Of a DNA stretch of 64,000 nt, positions 21,701-29,080 are shown piece after piece (within the stretch, counting starts at the first letter, position 1; each line of letters begins with the position of its first letter). A program made the translations under genes and the position numbers. Source of the DNA: Flavobacteriaceae bacterium (GTDB lineage Bacteria; Bacteroidota; Bacteroidia; Flavobacteriales; Flavobacteriaceae). Location: assembly GCA_947457615.1 (NCBI GenBank), contig CANGWK010000007.1, positions 1-64,000 on the forward strand, read 5' to 3'. A model generated the notes under the pieces. It saw only the letters and a list, made by a program, of their open reading frames with translations, was not told the origin of the DNA and did no database searches.

Positions 21701-22375
21701 GAAGAAAAAAATAGAATTTGGATTGGAGTTAGCGATGCTCAAGGGGGTTACAAACAATTACTATTGGGGTATTCTTCGGCAGCAACTTTGGGGTTAGATA
21801 GAGGTTATGATGGCGCGTTGTTTGCTAAAACTCCAGTTTGCTTATATACCTTGTCAGGAATCACACCTCTTTCCATTCAAGGCAGACCGATGCCGTTTCA
21901 AGATTCTGATAAAGTGTCTGTAGGATTTCATACTGATAATGCCGGTACTTTTACTATTAGTTTAGATGATTTTGACGGCTTTTTTACAGATCAAGATATT
22001 TATTTGGAAGATAAATTATTAAACATTACTCAGAACTTAAAAACTAGCAACTATAGTTTTGTTTCAGATTCAGGAACTTTTGAAGATCGTTTTATCTTGA
22101 AATATACTAATTCTGCTTTGAACACGAATTCTAATATGCTATCTGAAGAATCGGTTATTGTTTATAAAAACAATCAAAATATAATGATAAGTGCCAATAA
22201 TACAATTATTAAATCGATTGAAATTTTTGATATTAGAGGCCGAGAACTTTTTCAACAAAAAGATATTAATTCGTCTCAATTTGAAGTAACAAATTTTATT
22301 TCTTCACAACAAGTAGTTCTTGTAAAAGTAACTTCAGAAGATGGAAGAATTGTTACTAAGAAAATTATTTATTAA
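15728..22375 (+). CDS. Giant T9SS-exported multidomain surface protein
   Basis: This predicted exoprotein has 2,215 residues from the ATG at 15728. A TTG 24 nt upstream extends the frame but overlaps a promoter-like TAATTTG, so the ATG is preferred. A signal peptide ends near NTNAQ (about 38). Approximate domain order: beta-sandwich (40-235), CUB-like (237-350), Fn3 (354-450), Ig-like (450-545), Fn3 (550-645), GEVED-type domain with DWNQDGDF (650-795), Fn3 (796-890), CUB-like (894-1024), IPT/TIG (1028-1110), MAM/choice-of-anchor-like (1138-1304), three Ig-like repeats (1357-1660), beta-rich region (1661-2130). The last ~80 residues, with EIFDIRGREL and a VTKKIIY end, are a type A T9SS sorting domain. 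No enzyme domain was recognised. An adhesive or structural role is inferred. Confidence 0.88.
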   Translation: MSQILYTGFKNKLNISIKTSLFLVLLFTLFSKTNTNAQCIGPYARFESVTAAGTTPPTGFTTSFVTTLFSSPVFTNSGSTARSGAFFMLSTKQNTWVKTPNISCPKTFSFYVKTTAITGSFSLLVEYSTDGFVNAINTVNINTIPGAIIPVINNTYQLVSVTLPSNTNPNVQFRITDTTNRVTSPGNLIFDDFSWDTYKSDGTLSSGYPENTVIAAVQTGNGTSIANCSGGIINVDSNAIYNFYDNGGTDQYNLNQTNQVTFKPTGAGYTAGDRVRIQFITYTGAASDKIEVWDDNGSSLTAATNLLTHTLTAIPVVTTYISTISADGSITIKFTSDAATNAAGFNIKVDCVRCPTPTGLIPTLVGVSSASLAWTATSAANYDVYYSTSSIPPTGTTAPTVFNIATNSYDMTGLTAGLTYYVWVRSKCGSLPDSYSPWSSSINFITTSCTFVLSSSPSNTVQSLCQNATNATVLSASASGGTVSTYQWYSNTAASTTTGSILAVGTNSSNFTPITTNLGTLYYFCVITSTLGCSVTSTVSGAVIVTATSAFPSATAATLPTTSSFSANWNAIAGVTAFFLDVSTNSAFSSFVTGYNNLAVGNVVTYPITGLSAGTTYYYRVSTNNNSCGSSYSSTISQTTVSVTYCIPNTPTSVTSFVNSFSTNAGITNITNNITGFTAGGYANYTTQSCSQYPSSLINYSITSRRTDSTDQTFFYYIWIDWNQDGDFADVGETILATTTYLGGPFTGAFAIPNGQTPGNYRMRVSTSWVGANTPCTLTNLAEMEDYTLVVVPVPPCAPSTPSALTTASVTGTSAIITWTDPALTPNSVYNYYYSTSPTPPTPSTTPSGTVTGANSVTLSGLTVNANYYFWVRSNCGTPNPWVGTGNFITIPQDVVNMANGNFTSCNVRFYDSAGPLINYVNNETYTYTFYPSTPNSKLKVIFNSFRTENSWDGLSIYNGNTIAAPLFSSGLPAGFNATTCPAGSFYGTNSPGTLISTAADGSLTFKYTTDTSVTYAGWDATIICVTVPKIISFTPTSACVGATPTVIITGSNFTNATSVKFNGVDAVPFTVNSSTSITVTLPALATTGFITVSNAQATGTSSTLFTVNPIPSIPNAGISSTICSGTSIAIGGSALGFPTTVLSQDFNTGTWPSTWTRTLNGGRSPGDFRTSFEAASAGNTWVGAGHTGYCSYFYSFLIGSGVGGDMISPAMDLTTYTASTLTFWIYNSTGTDNLMVYANNNGGTYSQLGSTYAYYGSWTQITINLNSFVGIGFNGVRIKFTGTSDGIGSSDIGVDDIVITGYTNPILSWSPSTGLSATNILNPDASPTVQTSYILTSTFGNGCSSSSPPVTISVDPRPTISFSASSALTTLCYSDNSQTLQLPYSAVSSSINSAVPNYDIIAYSTTSNDASLGFVPVDGDPLTPSTISISIPASTPGGTYTGSLIITNINGCESIPFNFTIIIKPKLSITTAPSVQSICGSSSQIIRPLIYTATTGNPDTYSITWNTTPVNIFTPVTNVPLVSSPINITVPGGTMGGVYTGFVTVQNNGCESSGAPFTVTINQQPTVNLDAAATSLCISSTAQTTTLSYSNPIGSPDKYKIIWNQPALDSGFINVPLTSPLTNPIVFNVPAGVASGIYTGNLTLTNTGCYGSSMPFTISIGKFWTGVTSSDWSTDSNWTPIGIPTIGDCVAISSGTPNSPIINANAFSNNLTINTGATLIVNSGFTLKVIDVVKNYGTLTFMDGSSLLQPNDVSNGLGVYNGGNIGNITYNRITKPINRYDYNYWSTPVSPQTLFNLSPLTLDDKYFYYDTTLDNWANINKNSTMTPGKGYIIRGPQTYSLTLRQTFTGSFIGVPNNGTISTPITSSKYNLIGNPYPSAINADLFLSNTSNSITVEGTIYLWTHNTPVTNLQYNSNDYAVYNYLGGTGTISAPSNGFNTNIPNGKIASGASFFIKGINTGGTATFLNSMRVSNNNDQFFKNNSITNNTILEEKNRIWIGVSDAQGGYKQLLLGYSSAATLGLDRGYDGALFAKTPVCLYTLSGITPLSIQGRPMPFQDSDKVSVGFHTDNAGTFTISLDDFDGFFTDQDIYLEDKLLNITQNLKTSNYSFVSDSGTFEDRFILKYTNSALNTNSNMLSEESVIVYKNNQNIMISANNTIIKSIEIFDIRGRELFQQKDINSSQFEVTNFISSQQVVLVKVTSEDGRIVTKKIIY

Positions 22376-22399
22376 TTATATAGGTTTTAATTTTAAAAA

Positions 22400-22434
22400 A
22401 AAACTCGTTTAGAAATTCTAAACGAGTTTTTTTA
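22400..22434 (+). terminator. Terminator of the giant T9SS gene
   Basis: AAACTCGTTTAG (22401-22412) and CTAAACGAGTTT (22418-22429) form a perfect 12-bp stem with a 5-nt loop, flanked by A and T runs. The same hairpin sequence is used again at 25405-25440. Confidence 0.92.
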
Positions 22435-22521
22435 TAATGTAAATGTTAAAGTGCATTGGGAAGCCTATCAATAAACAATAATATAAGAGCTGTAGCGTTT
22501 TTATAAAATCAAAAAACATTT

Positions 22522-25302
22522 ATGTCAAAAGTTTATACCTGTCTTTTAGTAATTTTTATTTGCTCCTTATCTTATTCTCAAAATGTAGTTTCCATAAAAG
22601 GTAAAGTAGTAGTAGAGACCTCCAAAACTGCAATTCAATCGGCTACGGTTTATCTTTCTAATATCAAAGATTCTACTGTGGTAGATTATACAATTACTGA
22701 TAAAAATGGAAAATTTGAATTCAAAATAAAAAAAATAAACCAACCTGTATTTCTAAAAGTTTCGTTTATATCTTATCAAGATTTTAAATTGCCGTTGAAA
22801 AGTATTGAGGCAGATAAAGATTTTGGAAACATAGAATTAAAAGATGCTATGAAATCATTAAACGAGGTAGTCGTTAAAGGTCAAGCACCTCCAATTCGAA
22901 TTAAAAAAGATACCTTAGAATTTAATGTTTCCTCTTTTAAAGTCCGTCCAGATGCCAATGTAGAAACATTATTAAAACAATTACCCGGTGTTGAAATTGA
23001 TGCCGATGGAAAAATTACGGTAAACGGAAAAGAAGTTAACCAAATATTAGTTAATGGTAAACCATTTTTTGATAAAGATGGTAAAGTTGCTCTGCAAAAT
23101 CTCCCTTCAGATATAGTAAATAAAGTGCAAATTACGGATACAAAAACCAAAAAAGAAGAAAAAACAGGCGCTGCAGCAAGTTCTAATTCAGCGAGTATTA
23201 ACCTAACTATAGATGAAGAAAAAAACAAAGGTATTTTCGGAAAAGCAATTGTTGGTAAAGGTTCCGGTGGGCGATATGAAAGCAGTGCTCTCATAAACTA
23301 TTTTAAAAACAAAAGAAAAATTAGCGTTCTTGCTTCTTCCAACAACATCAATTCTATTGGATTTTCAATGGACGAGGTTTTTGACAATATGGGAGGTGGA
23401 AGATCAAGAAGTATGAACACTTATAACGATGGTTCTTTTAGTATAAATGGTAGGCGTTACGGCAACGGAAGTGGCATTACACAATCTAACTTAGTTGGAA
23501 TTAATTATTCGGATGAATGGACAAAAAATAGCGAATCGTCTTTGAGTTATTTCTATTCGGATGCAAATACCAAAAACGATAATAAAACCAGTCAAATTAA
23601 CTTCTTACCTTCTGGAAATTATACAACAAACTCCAATTCTAGCTCCAATGAAGACCGATATACGCACAATGTAAGTTCCGTATTTGAATATAAATTAGAT
23701 TCGTTAACTTCTATCGTGATTGAGCCTAATTTTACCAAATCCAATTCTAAAAATAGAAATATAGCAGTCCAATCTTCTTTTGATGCTACTAATGCAATGC
23801 TAAATTCGAGTACCTCAAATACTAATAATGAGAACGACACCAATACGTTTAATAATACCTTATCCTTTACAAAATCGTTCAAAAAGAAAAATAAATATTT
23901 GAGTTTGGTTTTTGAAAACGAAAACGGAACAACTACTGAAAACGATTACCTTCAGTCTAATACAACTTTTTATCAAGGAACCGTAACTCAGGATAATAGA
24001 AATCAGTTTAATAAATCGAAAACTTTAAATGCAAATTACCGAACGGAGTTTGAGTTTACTCAGCCCATTACCGATTCACTACAAATAAAAGTTGGTTTGG
24101 AATATAAATTTAACAAAAATATAGACAGTAGAAATTCCTTTGATTATGATCCTGCGAATCAATCGTATTCTAATGAAAATGAATTATTAACGAATGCTTT
24201 TAATTCTATCGAAAAAACATTTACACCAAATACAGGAATAATTTTTAGCAGAAATAAATACAATTTAAATGCAAATTTAGGTACCAATATTATTAATTTC
24301 AATAACGACGCTACTTATTTAAATGTAAATTCTACTCTTAATAAACAATTTATCCTACCTTATATTAGTGCTTACGGAAATTATAGATTTACCAAAACTA
24401 AAAATTTATGGATAAATTATAATTATTCCTATGATCTTCCAACTGCTCGTCAACTACTTCCTATTGAAGATTTAGCTAATCCATTGAATACTTATATTGG
24501 TAATCCTAATTTGGATTTGGATAAATATCATGGAGTTTACTTTTCTTTTAGAGATTATGATTACGCTATTAAATCTGGATATGGTACGTATATGGGAGGA
24601 AATTTTTATGATAATAAAATAGTTTCTTCGGTTACCTATGATGAGAATAGAAAAAGAACCACTACTTATGCTAATGTTTCTGGAACTTACAACTCATGGT
24701 TTACAGTATATTGGAATAAAACCATAAAAAAAGATGCTAATAAATACCGATTTGAATTACGGCTGAATAACAATTTCGGACTTTCTAAAGGATACACCGA
24801 TGGTGAAATGTACCTAGCAAAAACCTATAGTTTTTCTCCAAGAATAAATTTCACATACGATTATGGCGAATTATTAACCATAAATCCTTCCTATAATTAT
24901 TCTTATAACACCACTAATTATACTAATTATGTGATAGGTTCAGCTTCTAATTTTACGCATAAATTCAATTTACAAGTAACCAACTACTATACCAAAAATT
25001 GGATTTTCGGAAACGATTTTGGCTATACTTATAATTCTAATATTGCAGACGGCTTCAAAAAAGATTTCTTTTTATGGAATACCAGTTTATCTTATGGTTT
25101 CTTTGAAAAGAAGTTATTGGCTAAGATAAAAGTGTACGATTTATTAAATCAAAATCTGAGCGCTATTAGAACCATAACACCTACCACTATTAGGGATGAA
25201 GAAAATACAGTTTTAAAACGATATGTAATGTTTTCTTTAACTTATAAATTAGAAAAATTTGCAGGAAAAGAGAAAAAATCAAGTGGCAGATTTAATTGGT
25301 AA
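22522..25302 (+). CDS. Outer-membrane beta-barrel, TonB-dependent-receptor-like protein
   Basis: This 926-residue protein starts with a signal peptide ending near LSYSQ (about 20). A CarboxypepD_reg-like beta-sandwich covers residues 22-110, with the typical IKGKVV and TDKNGKFEF stretches. A plug-like region follows, with LPGVEIDADGKITVNGKEV (about 150-175) and ILVNGKPFF. The rest is a predicted beta-barrel rich in aromatic and Asn residues, of the OMP_b-brl_3 type. No SusD gene follows, so it is not a classical SusC/SusD pair. The ligand is unknown. A leader region and terminators on both sides make it a single-gene unit. Confidence 0.88.
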   Translation: MSKVYTCLLVIFICSLSYSQNVVSIKGKVVVETSKTAIQSATVYLSNIKDSTVVDYTITDKNGKFEFKIKKINQPVFLKVSFISYQDFKLPLKSIEADKDFGNIELKDAMKSLNEVVVKGQAPPIRIKKDTLEFNVSSFKVRPDANVETLLKQLPGVEIDADGKITVNGKEVNQILVNGKPFFDKDGKVALQNLPSDIVNKVQITDTKTKKEEKTGAAASSNSASINLTIDEEKNKGIFGKAIVGKGSGGRYESSALINYFKNKRKISVLASSNNINSIGFSMDEVFDNMGGGRSRSMNTYNDGSFSINGRRYGNGSGITQSNLVGINYSDEWTKNSESSLSYFYSDANTKNDNKTSQINFLPSGNYTTNSNSSSNEDRYTHNVSSVFEYKLDSLTSIVIEPNFTKSNSKNRNIAVQSSFDATNAMLNSSTSNTNNENDTNTFNNTLSFTKSFKKKNKYLSLVFENENGTTTENDYLQSNTTFYQGTVTQDNRNQFNKSKTLNANYRTEFEFTQPITDSLQIKVGLEYKFNKNIDSRNSFDYDPANQSYSNENELLTNAFNSIEKTFTPNTGIIFSRNKYNLNANLGTNIINFNNDATYLNVNSTLNKQFILPYISAYGNYRFTKTKNLWINYNYSYDLPTARQLLPIEDLANPLNTYIGNPNLDLDKYHGVYFSFRDYDYAIKSGYGTYMGGNFYDNKIVSSVTYDENRKRTTTYANVSGTYNSWFTVYWNKTIKKDANKYRFELRLNNNFGLSKGYTDGEMYLAKTYSFSPRINFTYDYGELLTINPSYNYSYNTTNYTNYVIGSASNFTHKFNLQVTNYYTKNWIFGNDFGYTYNSNIADGFKKDFFLWNTSLSYGFFEKKLLAKIKVYDLLNQNLSAIRTITPTTIRDEENTVLKRYVMFSLTYKLEKFAGKEKKSSGRFNW

Positions 25303-25323
25303 AAAGAGAGTAATAAATTTATC

Positions 25324-25359
25324 GTCACCCCTCTCCTTTAGAGAGGGGCCGGGGGTGAG
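25324..25359. repeat. CCCCTCTCC palindromic intergenic repeat
   Basis: CCCCTCTCCTTTAGAGAGGGG forms a hairpin followed by CCGGGGGTGAGG. This G+C-rich block stands out in an AT-rich spacer. A decayed relative (TTCTCCTTTTGAGAAAGTTGG, then ACGAGGT) lies at about 63459-63489. Confidence 0.55.
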
Positions 25360-25404
25360 GTTTAATAATTGGATTATATTTTATTTGTGTTTATGAAAAA
25401 ACCA

Positions 25405-25440
25405 AAAAACTCGTTTAGAAATTTCTAAACGAGTTTTTTT
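25405..25440. terminator. Bidirectional terminator between convergent genes
   Basis: The hairpin ACTCGTTTAG AAATTT CTAAACGAGT is flanked by A and T runs, so it can act on both strands. It lies between the 22522-25302 gene and the convergent TPM gene ending at 25473. Its stem is identical to the one at 22401-22429. Confidence 0.9.
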
Positions 25441-25472
25441 ATGTGTTTTTATTTTCAAAGTAATTAAGAATT

Positions 25473-26270
25473 TTACCAGCCTCCACTAGCGCCACCTCCA
25501 GAAAATCCTCCGCCACCAAAACCGCCACCGAAGCCGCCACCACCACCAGAAGAACCTCCAAAACCACCGCTACCAAAACTTCCGCCGCCACTACTTCCCA
25601 AACTGCTTAAAATAAGGATGTCTATTAAATTCGGCCCTCTACCAAGTCCGGAGCCTGGTCCATTCCCCTTGTTTCTAGAAATTATAATCATTACAACTAC
25701 AAAAAGAACTAAGAAAATTACTAATGGTAAACTTCCGTTTTTATTGTTGTGCTTCCTAGTGCCTTTGTATTTTCCTTTAACTACTTCAATAATAGAGTCA
25801 GCCCCTTTATCAAGACCATTAAAATAACTTCCAGCTTTAAATTCGGGAACAATTACATTCCGAATTATTTCACCACAAATTCCTGCTACCAATCGATCTT
25901 CCAATCCATATCCCGGACGTATACTTACTTTTCGGTCGTCTTTGGCAACCAATATCATTACGCCATTATCTTCCTTAGCTTGACCAATTCCCCATTTTTG
26001 TGCCCAATTAGTTGAAAGCACATCAATATCTTCATTTTTAAGACTTTCAATGGTTACAACCACTATTTGTGTACTCGTAGAATCGGAATAACGAACTAGT
26101 TTTTCTTCTAATTGCTGTTTTTCAGAATCGCTTAATAATTTGGCGAAATCATAAACCGAAGTTTGAAAATCTGGTTTTTCCGGAATGGTAAACTGCGAAA
26201 ATCCAATTTGAGAAGTGAAACAAATTGCCAGTATCCAAAGACTTTTCTGAAATTTATTTAAAATCTTCAT
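25473..26270 (-). CDS. Secreted/membrane TPM-domain protein (YgcG-like)
   Basis: This 265-residue protein has an N-terminal signal segment (1-25, ending near IGFSQ), then a TPM domain (about 35-170) containing VYDFAKLLSDSEKQQLEEKL and IVVVTIESL. A single membrane helix lies at about 183-200 (LVIFLVLFVVVMI), and a Gly/Ser-rich tail (residues 230-265, GGGGFGGGFGGGG) ends in GASGGW. TPM proteins include the photosystem II repair factor TLP18.3; the bacterial role is unclear but is linked to LemA. Its ATG overlaps the stop of the upstream TPM gene by 4 nt, indicating translational coupling. Confidence 0.9.
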   Translation of the reverse strand: MKILNKFQKSLWILAICFTSQIGFSQFTIPEKPDFQTSVYDFAKLLSDSEKQQLEEKLVRYSDSTSTQIVVVTIESLKNEDIDVLSTNWAQKWGIGQAKEDNGVMILVAKDDRKVSIRPGYGLEDRLVAGICGEIIRNVIVPEFKAGSYFNGLDKGADSIIEVVKGKYKGTRKHNNKNGSLPLVIFLVLFVVVMIIISRNKGNGPGSGLGRGPNLIDILILSSLGSSGGGSFGSGGFGGSSGGGGGFGGGFGGGGFSGGGASGGW

Positions 26271-26710
26271 AGTTCTCCTTTAGATATTTCGTTAGAAAGT
26301 TCATTGACATCTTCCTTTTGGTAAGGAAAATAGCTCTTTAATTGTTCTCCTGCTTTACTAATACCTTCTACTAAAGCTTGCTTATTGTTGCCATTTTTAA
26401 AATTCTGCAACATAATATCTTTAGTGCTATCCCAAAATGCATCGGTTACTTTGTCATGAATTCCTTGATCTCCACAAATTGCAAATTGCTTACTTAAGGT
26501 AGCTACATAAATTAATACGCCATTGCGTTCTTGAGTATTTTCCATTTTTAGCAAATGGAAAACTTCCACAGCTCGATCTATAGGAGCAATGGAAGTTTCT
26601 TTTTCTATATGTACTCGAATCTCTCCAGATGTATTTTGTTCTGCCAAACGAATGGCTTCTACTACTTCTAGCTCTTCTTCTTTGGATAAAAATGATTTTA
26701 CTTCAGACAT
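26267..26710 (-). CDS. TPM-domain protein without signal peptide
   Basis: This 147-residue protein is a second TPM-type protein. SGEIRVHIEKE, ERNGVLIYVA and FAICGDQGIHDKV match the core of the family. No signal peptide or membrane helix is seen, unlike its downstream partner. It lies 1 nt after lemA and overlaps the next TPM gene by 4 nt, so the three genes are one operon. The function is inferred to be in cell-envelope maintenance with LemA. Confidence 0.85.
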   Translation of the reverse strand: MSEVKSFLSKEEELEVVEAIRLAEQNTSGEIRVHIEKETSIAPIDRAVEVFHLLKMENTQERNGVLIYVATLSKQFAICGDQGIHDKVTDAFWDSTKDIMLQNFKNGNNKQALVEGISKAGEQLKSYFPYQKEDVNELSNEISKGEL

Positions 26711-26711
26711 G

Positions 26712-27299
26712 TTAAAATTTAACTTCTACAGGTTTATCAGCGCCAGCAACCGATTGGAAGTAAGATTTTTCCTTGTAGTTTCCTAAAAACCAACTTTGTG
26801 GCATTGCTAAAACATAGCCATTATAATTTTGAACACTTTCATTAAATCTTGTTCTCGCAGTTAAAATTTGATTCTCAGTACTAGCCAATTCGTCTTGTAG
26901 TTTTAAGAAATTCTCATTCGATTTTAACTCCGGGTATTTCTCTACCGAAACTAATAATCTGGATAAAGAACTACTTACGCCACTTTGCGCTTGATTAAAT
27001 TGTGCTAATTGCTCTGCAGATACGTTTGTAGGATCAATGGTAATTGAAGTTGCTTTTGCTCTTGCTTCAATAACCGCAGTTAAAGTACTTTTTTCAAAAT
27101 CAGCAGCACCCTTAACAGTATTTACCAAATTTCCGATAAGGTCATTTCTTCTCTGGTAGGAAGTTTGAACATTTCCCCATTCTTTTTCTGTTGCCTGGCT
27201 GAATCTCAACCCGCTATTTTTAACACCCATAACCCAAAAAGCAATTACTAAAATCGCTCCTATTCCAATAATCCAAGGTAAAATTTTTTTAAAATCCAT
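26712..27299 (-). CDS. LemA family protein
   Basis: This 195-residue protein has an N-terminal membrane helix (about residues 8-24, LPWIIGIGAILVIAFWVMG) and a long helical LemA domain with NDLIGNLVNTVKG, FNQAQSGVSSSLSRLL and YNGYVLAMP. LemA proteins are membrane-anchored coiled-coil bundles, often encoded with TPM proteins, of uncertain function. It is the first gene of the LemA-TPM-TPM operon and lies 55 nt after the merR-like gene. Confidence 0.93.
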   Translation of the reverse strand: MDFKKILPWIIGIGAILVIAFWVMGVKNSGLRFSQATEKEWGNVQTSYQRRNDLIGNLVNTVKGAADFEKSTLTAVIEARAKATSITIDPTNVSAEQLAQFNQAQSGVSSSLSRLLVSVEKYPELKSNENFLKLQDELASTENQILTARTRFNESVQNYNGYVLAMPQSWFLGNYKEKSYFQSVAGADKPVEVKF

Positions 27300-27354
27300 T
27301 TTTAATTTTTTTAAAGTTTATTTATTATTTGTAAATCTTATACAAAAATCATTC

Positions 27355-27687
27355 CTAAAGTTGATTTTTAATATTTGTCAGTTCGGCCTTAATTCCTTCC
27401 AACTTTGAAATGATTTCAAATTTATCTAAAGTTTTTTTCTGACCTTCTTTCAAATGGATTTTCGCTCCATCCAAAGTAAAGCCGCGTTCTTTTACTAAAT
27501 GATAAATCAATTGTAAATTTTTCACATCTTCTTGAGTGAACATTCGATTTCCTTTAGCATTTTTTTTTGGTTTCAGAATATCAAATTCCTTATCCCAAAA
27601 GCGAATAAGCGATGCGTTAACTCCAAAAGCATCTGCAACTTCACCAATGCTAAAATATAATTTGTCTTTTGATAATTCTATCTGCAT
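27355..27687 (-). CDS. MerR-family transcriptional regulator
   Basis: This short 110-residue regulator has a MerR winged-helix DNA-binding domain at residues 10-80: YFSIGEVADAFGVNASLIRFWDKEF is helix-turn-helix 1, and NRMFTQEDVKNLQLIYHLVKERG the second wing/helix. A short C-terminal helix suits dimerisation. There is no ligand domain and no clustered Cys. It sits directly upstream of lemA on the same strand, so it may be co-transcribed with that operon. The target genes are unknown. Confidence 0.88.
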   Translation of the reverse strand: MQIELSKDKLYFSIGEVADAFGVNASLIRFWDKEFDILKPKKNAKGNRMFTQEDVKNLQLIYHLVKERGFTLDGAKIHLKEGQKKTLDKFEIISKLEGIKAELTNIKNQL

Positions 27688-27719
27688 TTTTATTTTTTAT
27701 TTAATAATAAATTAATTTT

Positions 27720-27803
27720 AAACACTAAACACTAAACACTAAACACTAAACACTAAACACTAAACACTAAACACTAAACACTAAACCCTAAACCCTAAAC
27801 CCT
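27720..27803. repeat. Telomere-like heptamer array (CACTAAA)9(CCCTAAA)2
   Basis: Nine perfect CACTAAA units (27723-27785) are followed by two CCCTAAA units (27786-27799) and a partial unit. The array fills the spacer between the M23 peptidase stop and the merR-like gene. Related but decayed heptamers are found at 38500-38531, 39414-39466 and 61426-61490. Confidence 0.95.
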
Positions 27804-27808
27804 GTATC

Positions 27809-28786
27809 CTAATCCAATGACTGATTTTCTTGATTTGCAATTTTTGAAATAGCAACATATTCTGCTGCCGAAATGTTTCCGTAATAAAAATTTAAAGGGT
27901 TCACTACTTTTCCATCTTTATGAACTTCATAATGACAATGTGGCCCTTGGCTTCTTCCGGTACTGCCCACATATCCAATTACATCTCCCCGCTTCACAGA
28001 TTGTCCTGCACGAACATTGTATTTGCTTAAATGTCCGTACAAAGTCAAATACCCAAAGCCATGATTAATCTCAATATGATTTCCATACCCCGATTTCGAA
28101 TCGTCCGCATTTTCAATAATTCCATCTCCTGTAGCATAAATTGGAGTACCAGTTACGGCCGTAAAGTCCATCCCTTGATGCATTTTTCTGGCCTTAGTAA
28201 AGGGATCACTTCGATACCCAAAACCAGAAGCCATTCTTTTCAAATCTTCATTTTTAACAGGCTGAATTGCAGGTATTGAACCCAGTAATTTCTCTTTTGC
28301 CTTTGCTAATTTCAAAATTTCATCCAACGATTTCGATTGTATCACCAATGCATTTGCAATTTTATCTACTTTTCCAGATGTATTTATCACCAATTCCGAA
28401 TTGTCAAATCCTTCCAATTCTTGGTATCTTTTTTTATTAATTATACCTCTGCGTTTTTCCTTTGAAATAGTATCCGCATTAAAATAAACACGATATAAAT
28501 TGTTATCTCGGTCCTCTAAATCCGATGCAACTTGATCTATAGCAGCTATTTTTTTATTTAAAATAGCATAGTTAAGCTTTAAATTTTCAATTTCTCGCGC
28601 TTGCATCTTCACCTTCGGCGTTTCAAAGTAAGATGTACTCATCAAAATAACGAAACATAAAAAACCAAATAACGCCGATGCCAATAAAAAAAGTGCTGGA
28701 TAACCGTATTTTTTTCGCTTTTGAGGGCTAATTATTCGGTAAGCCAAACTTTCAGGATCGTAATAATACTTAACTTTCTTCGACAT
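27809..28786 (-). CDS. Membrane-anchored M23 family metallopeptidase
   Basis: This 325-residue protein has a membrane helix at about residues 29-50 (PALFLLASALFGFLCFVIL) and a coiled-coil region (about 60-100). The C-terminal LytM/M23 domain (about 185-300) has the Zn ligands and catalytic residues in HQGMDF (HxxxD), YGHLS and HCHYEV (HxH). Residue patterns of an active endopeptidase are complete, unlike the degenerate EnvC/NlpD activators. It probably cleaves peptidoglycan cross-links in the periplasm. It is divergent from alaS. Confidence 0.94.
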   Translation of the reverse strand: MSKKVKYYYDPESLAYRIISPQKRKKYGYPALFLLASALFGFLCFVILMSTSYFETPKVKMQAREIENLKLNYAILNKKIAAIDQVASDLEDRDNNLYRVYFNADTISKEKRRGIINKKRYQELEGFDNSELVINTSGKVDKIANALVIQSKSLDEILKLAKAKEKLLGSIPAIQPVKNEDLKRMASGFGYRSDPFTKARKMHQGMDFTAVTGTPIYATGDGIIENADDSKSGYGNHIEINHGFGYLTLYGHLSKYNVRAGQSVKRGDVIGYVGSTGRSQGPHCHYEVHKDGKVVNPLNFYYGNISAAEYVAISKIANQENQSLD

Positions 28787-28914
28787 TTCTTAAATTATTC
28801 TATTTTTGTAATCGTTTTAAGAAAAACAATAGTTCCAAGAACAAATTTAAGAAATGTTTTCTTCTAAATCTATTTTTTGTTTTTTAGGAGCCAAACATTC
28901 GGCATTTTAATAAA

Positions 28915-28983
28915 AGCAATTCCCGCTTTCACCTTTATTCTCGTTCCGTTCCTCCACGAGAGATATCGGTTCAATCGGGGCTA
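28915..28983. repeat. Dispersed intergenic element, short copy B
   Basis: AGCAATTCCCGCT at the left and TCAATCGGGGCT at the right are inverted, imperfectly complementary ends around a pyrimidine-rich core. This is the short form of the element family seen at 10471-10606, 41986-42121 and 60550-60625. It lies in the M23/alaS divergent spacer. Confidence 0.5.
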
Positions 28984-29042
28984 AAAAGCACTCTAATTGT
29001 ATAAAATTAAAATTGAAAACAACTATTGTAAAAATAAAATAA

Positions 29043-29050
29043 TAACTTTG
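29043..29050 (+). promoter_or_regulatory. -7 element of alaS
   Basis: TAACTTTG matches TAnnTTTG, 30 nt upstream of the alaS ATG at 29081. A TTG at 29026-29028 is only 14 nt upstream, closer than usual for a -33 box. Confidence 0.5.
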
Positions 29051-29080
29051 TGACTTAGCGCCTTTAGGGCAAAATAACAT

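Noticed and set aside
22522..25302. SusC of a polysaccharide utilisation locus
   Set aside because: No SusD gene or glycan enzyme follows, and the barrel is of the OMP_b-brl_3 type. The PL6-like domain lies far away on the other strand.
27723..27799. True telomere or chromosome end
   Set aside because: The array lies between two intact genes inside continuous sequence, and such repeats occur in other spacers of the window.
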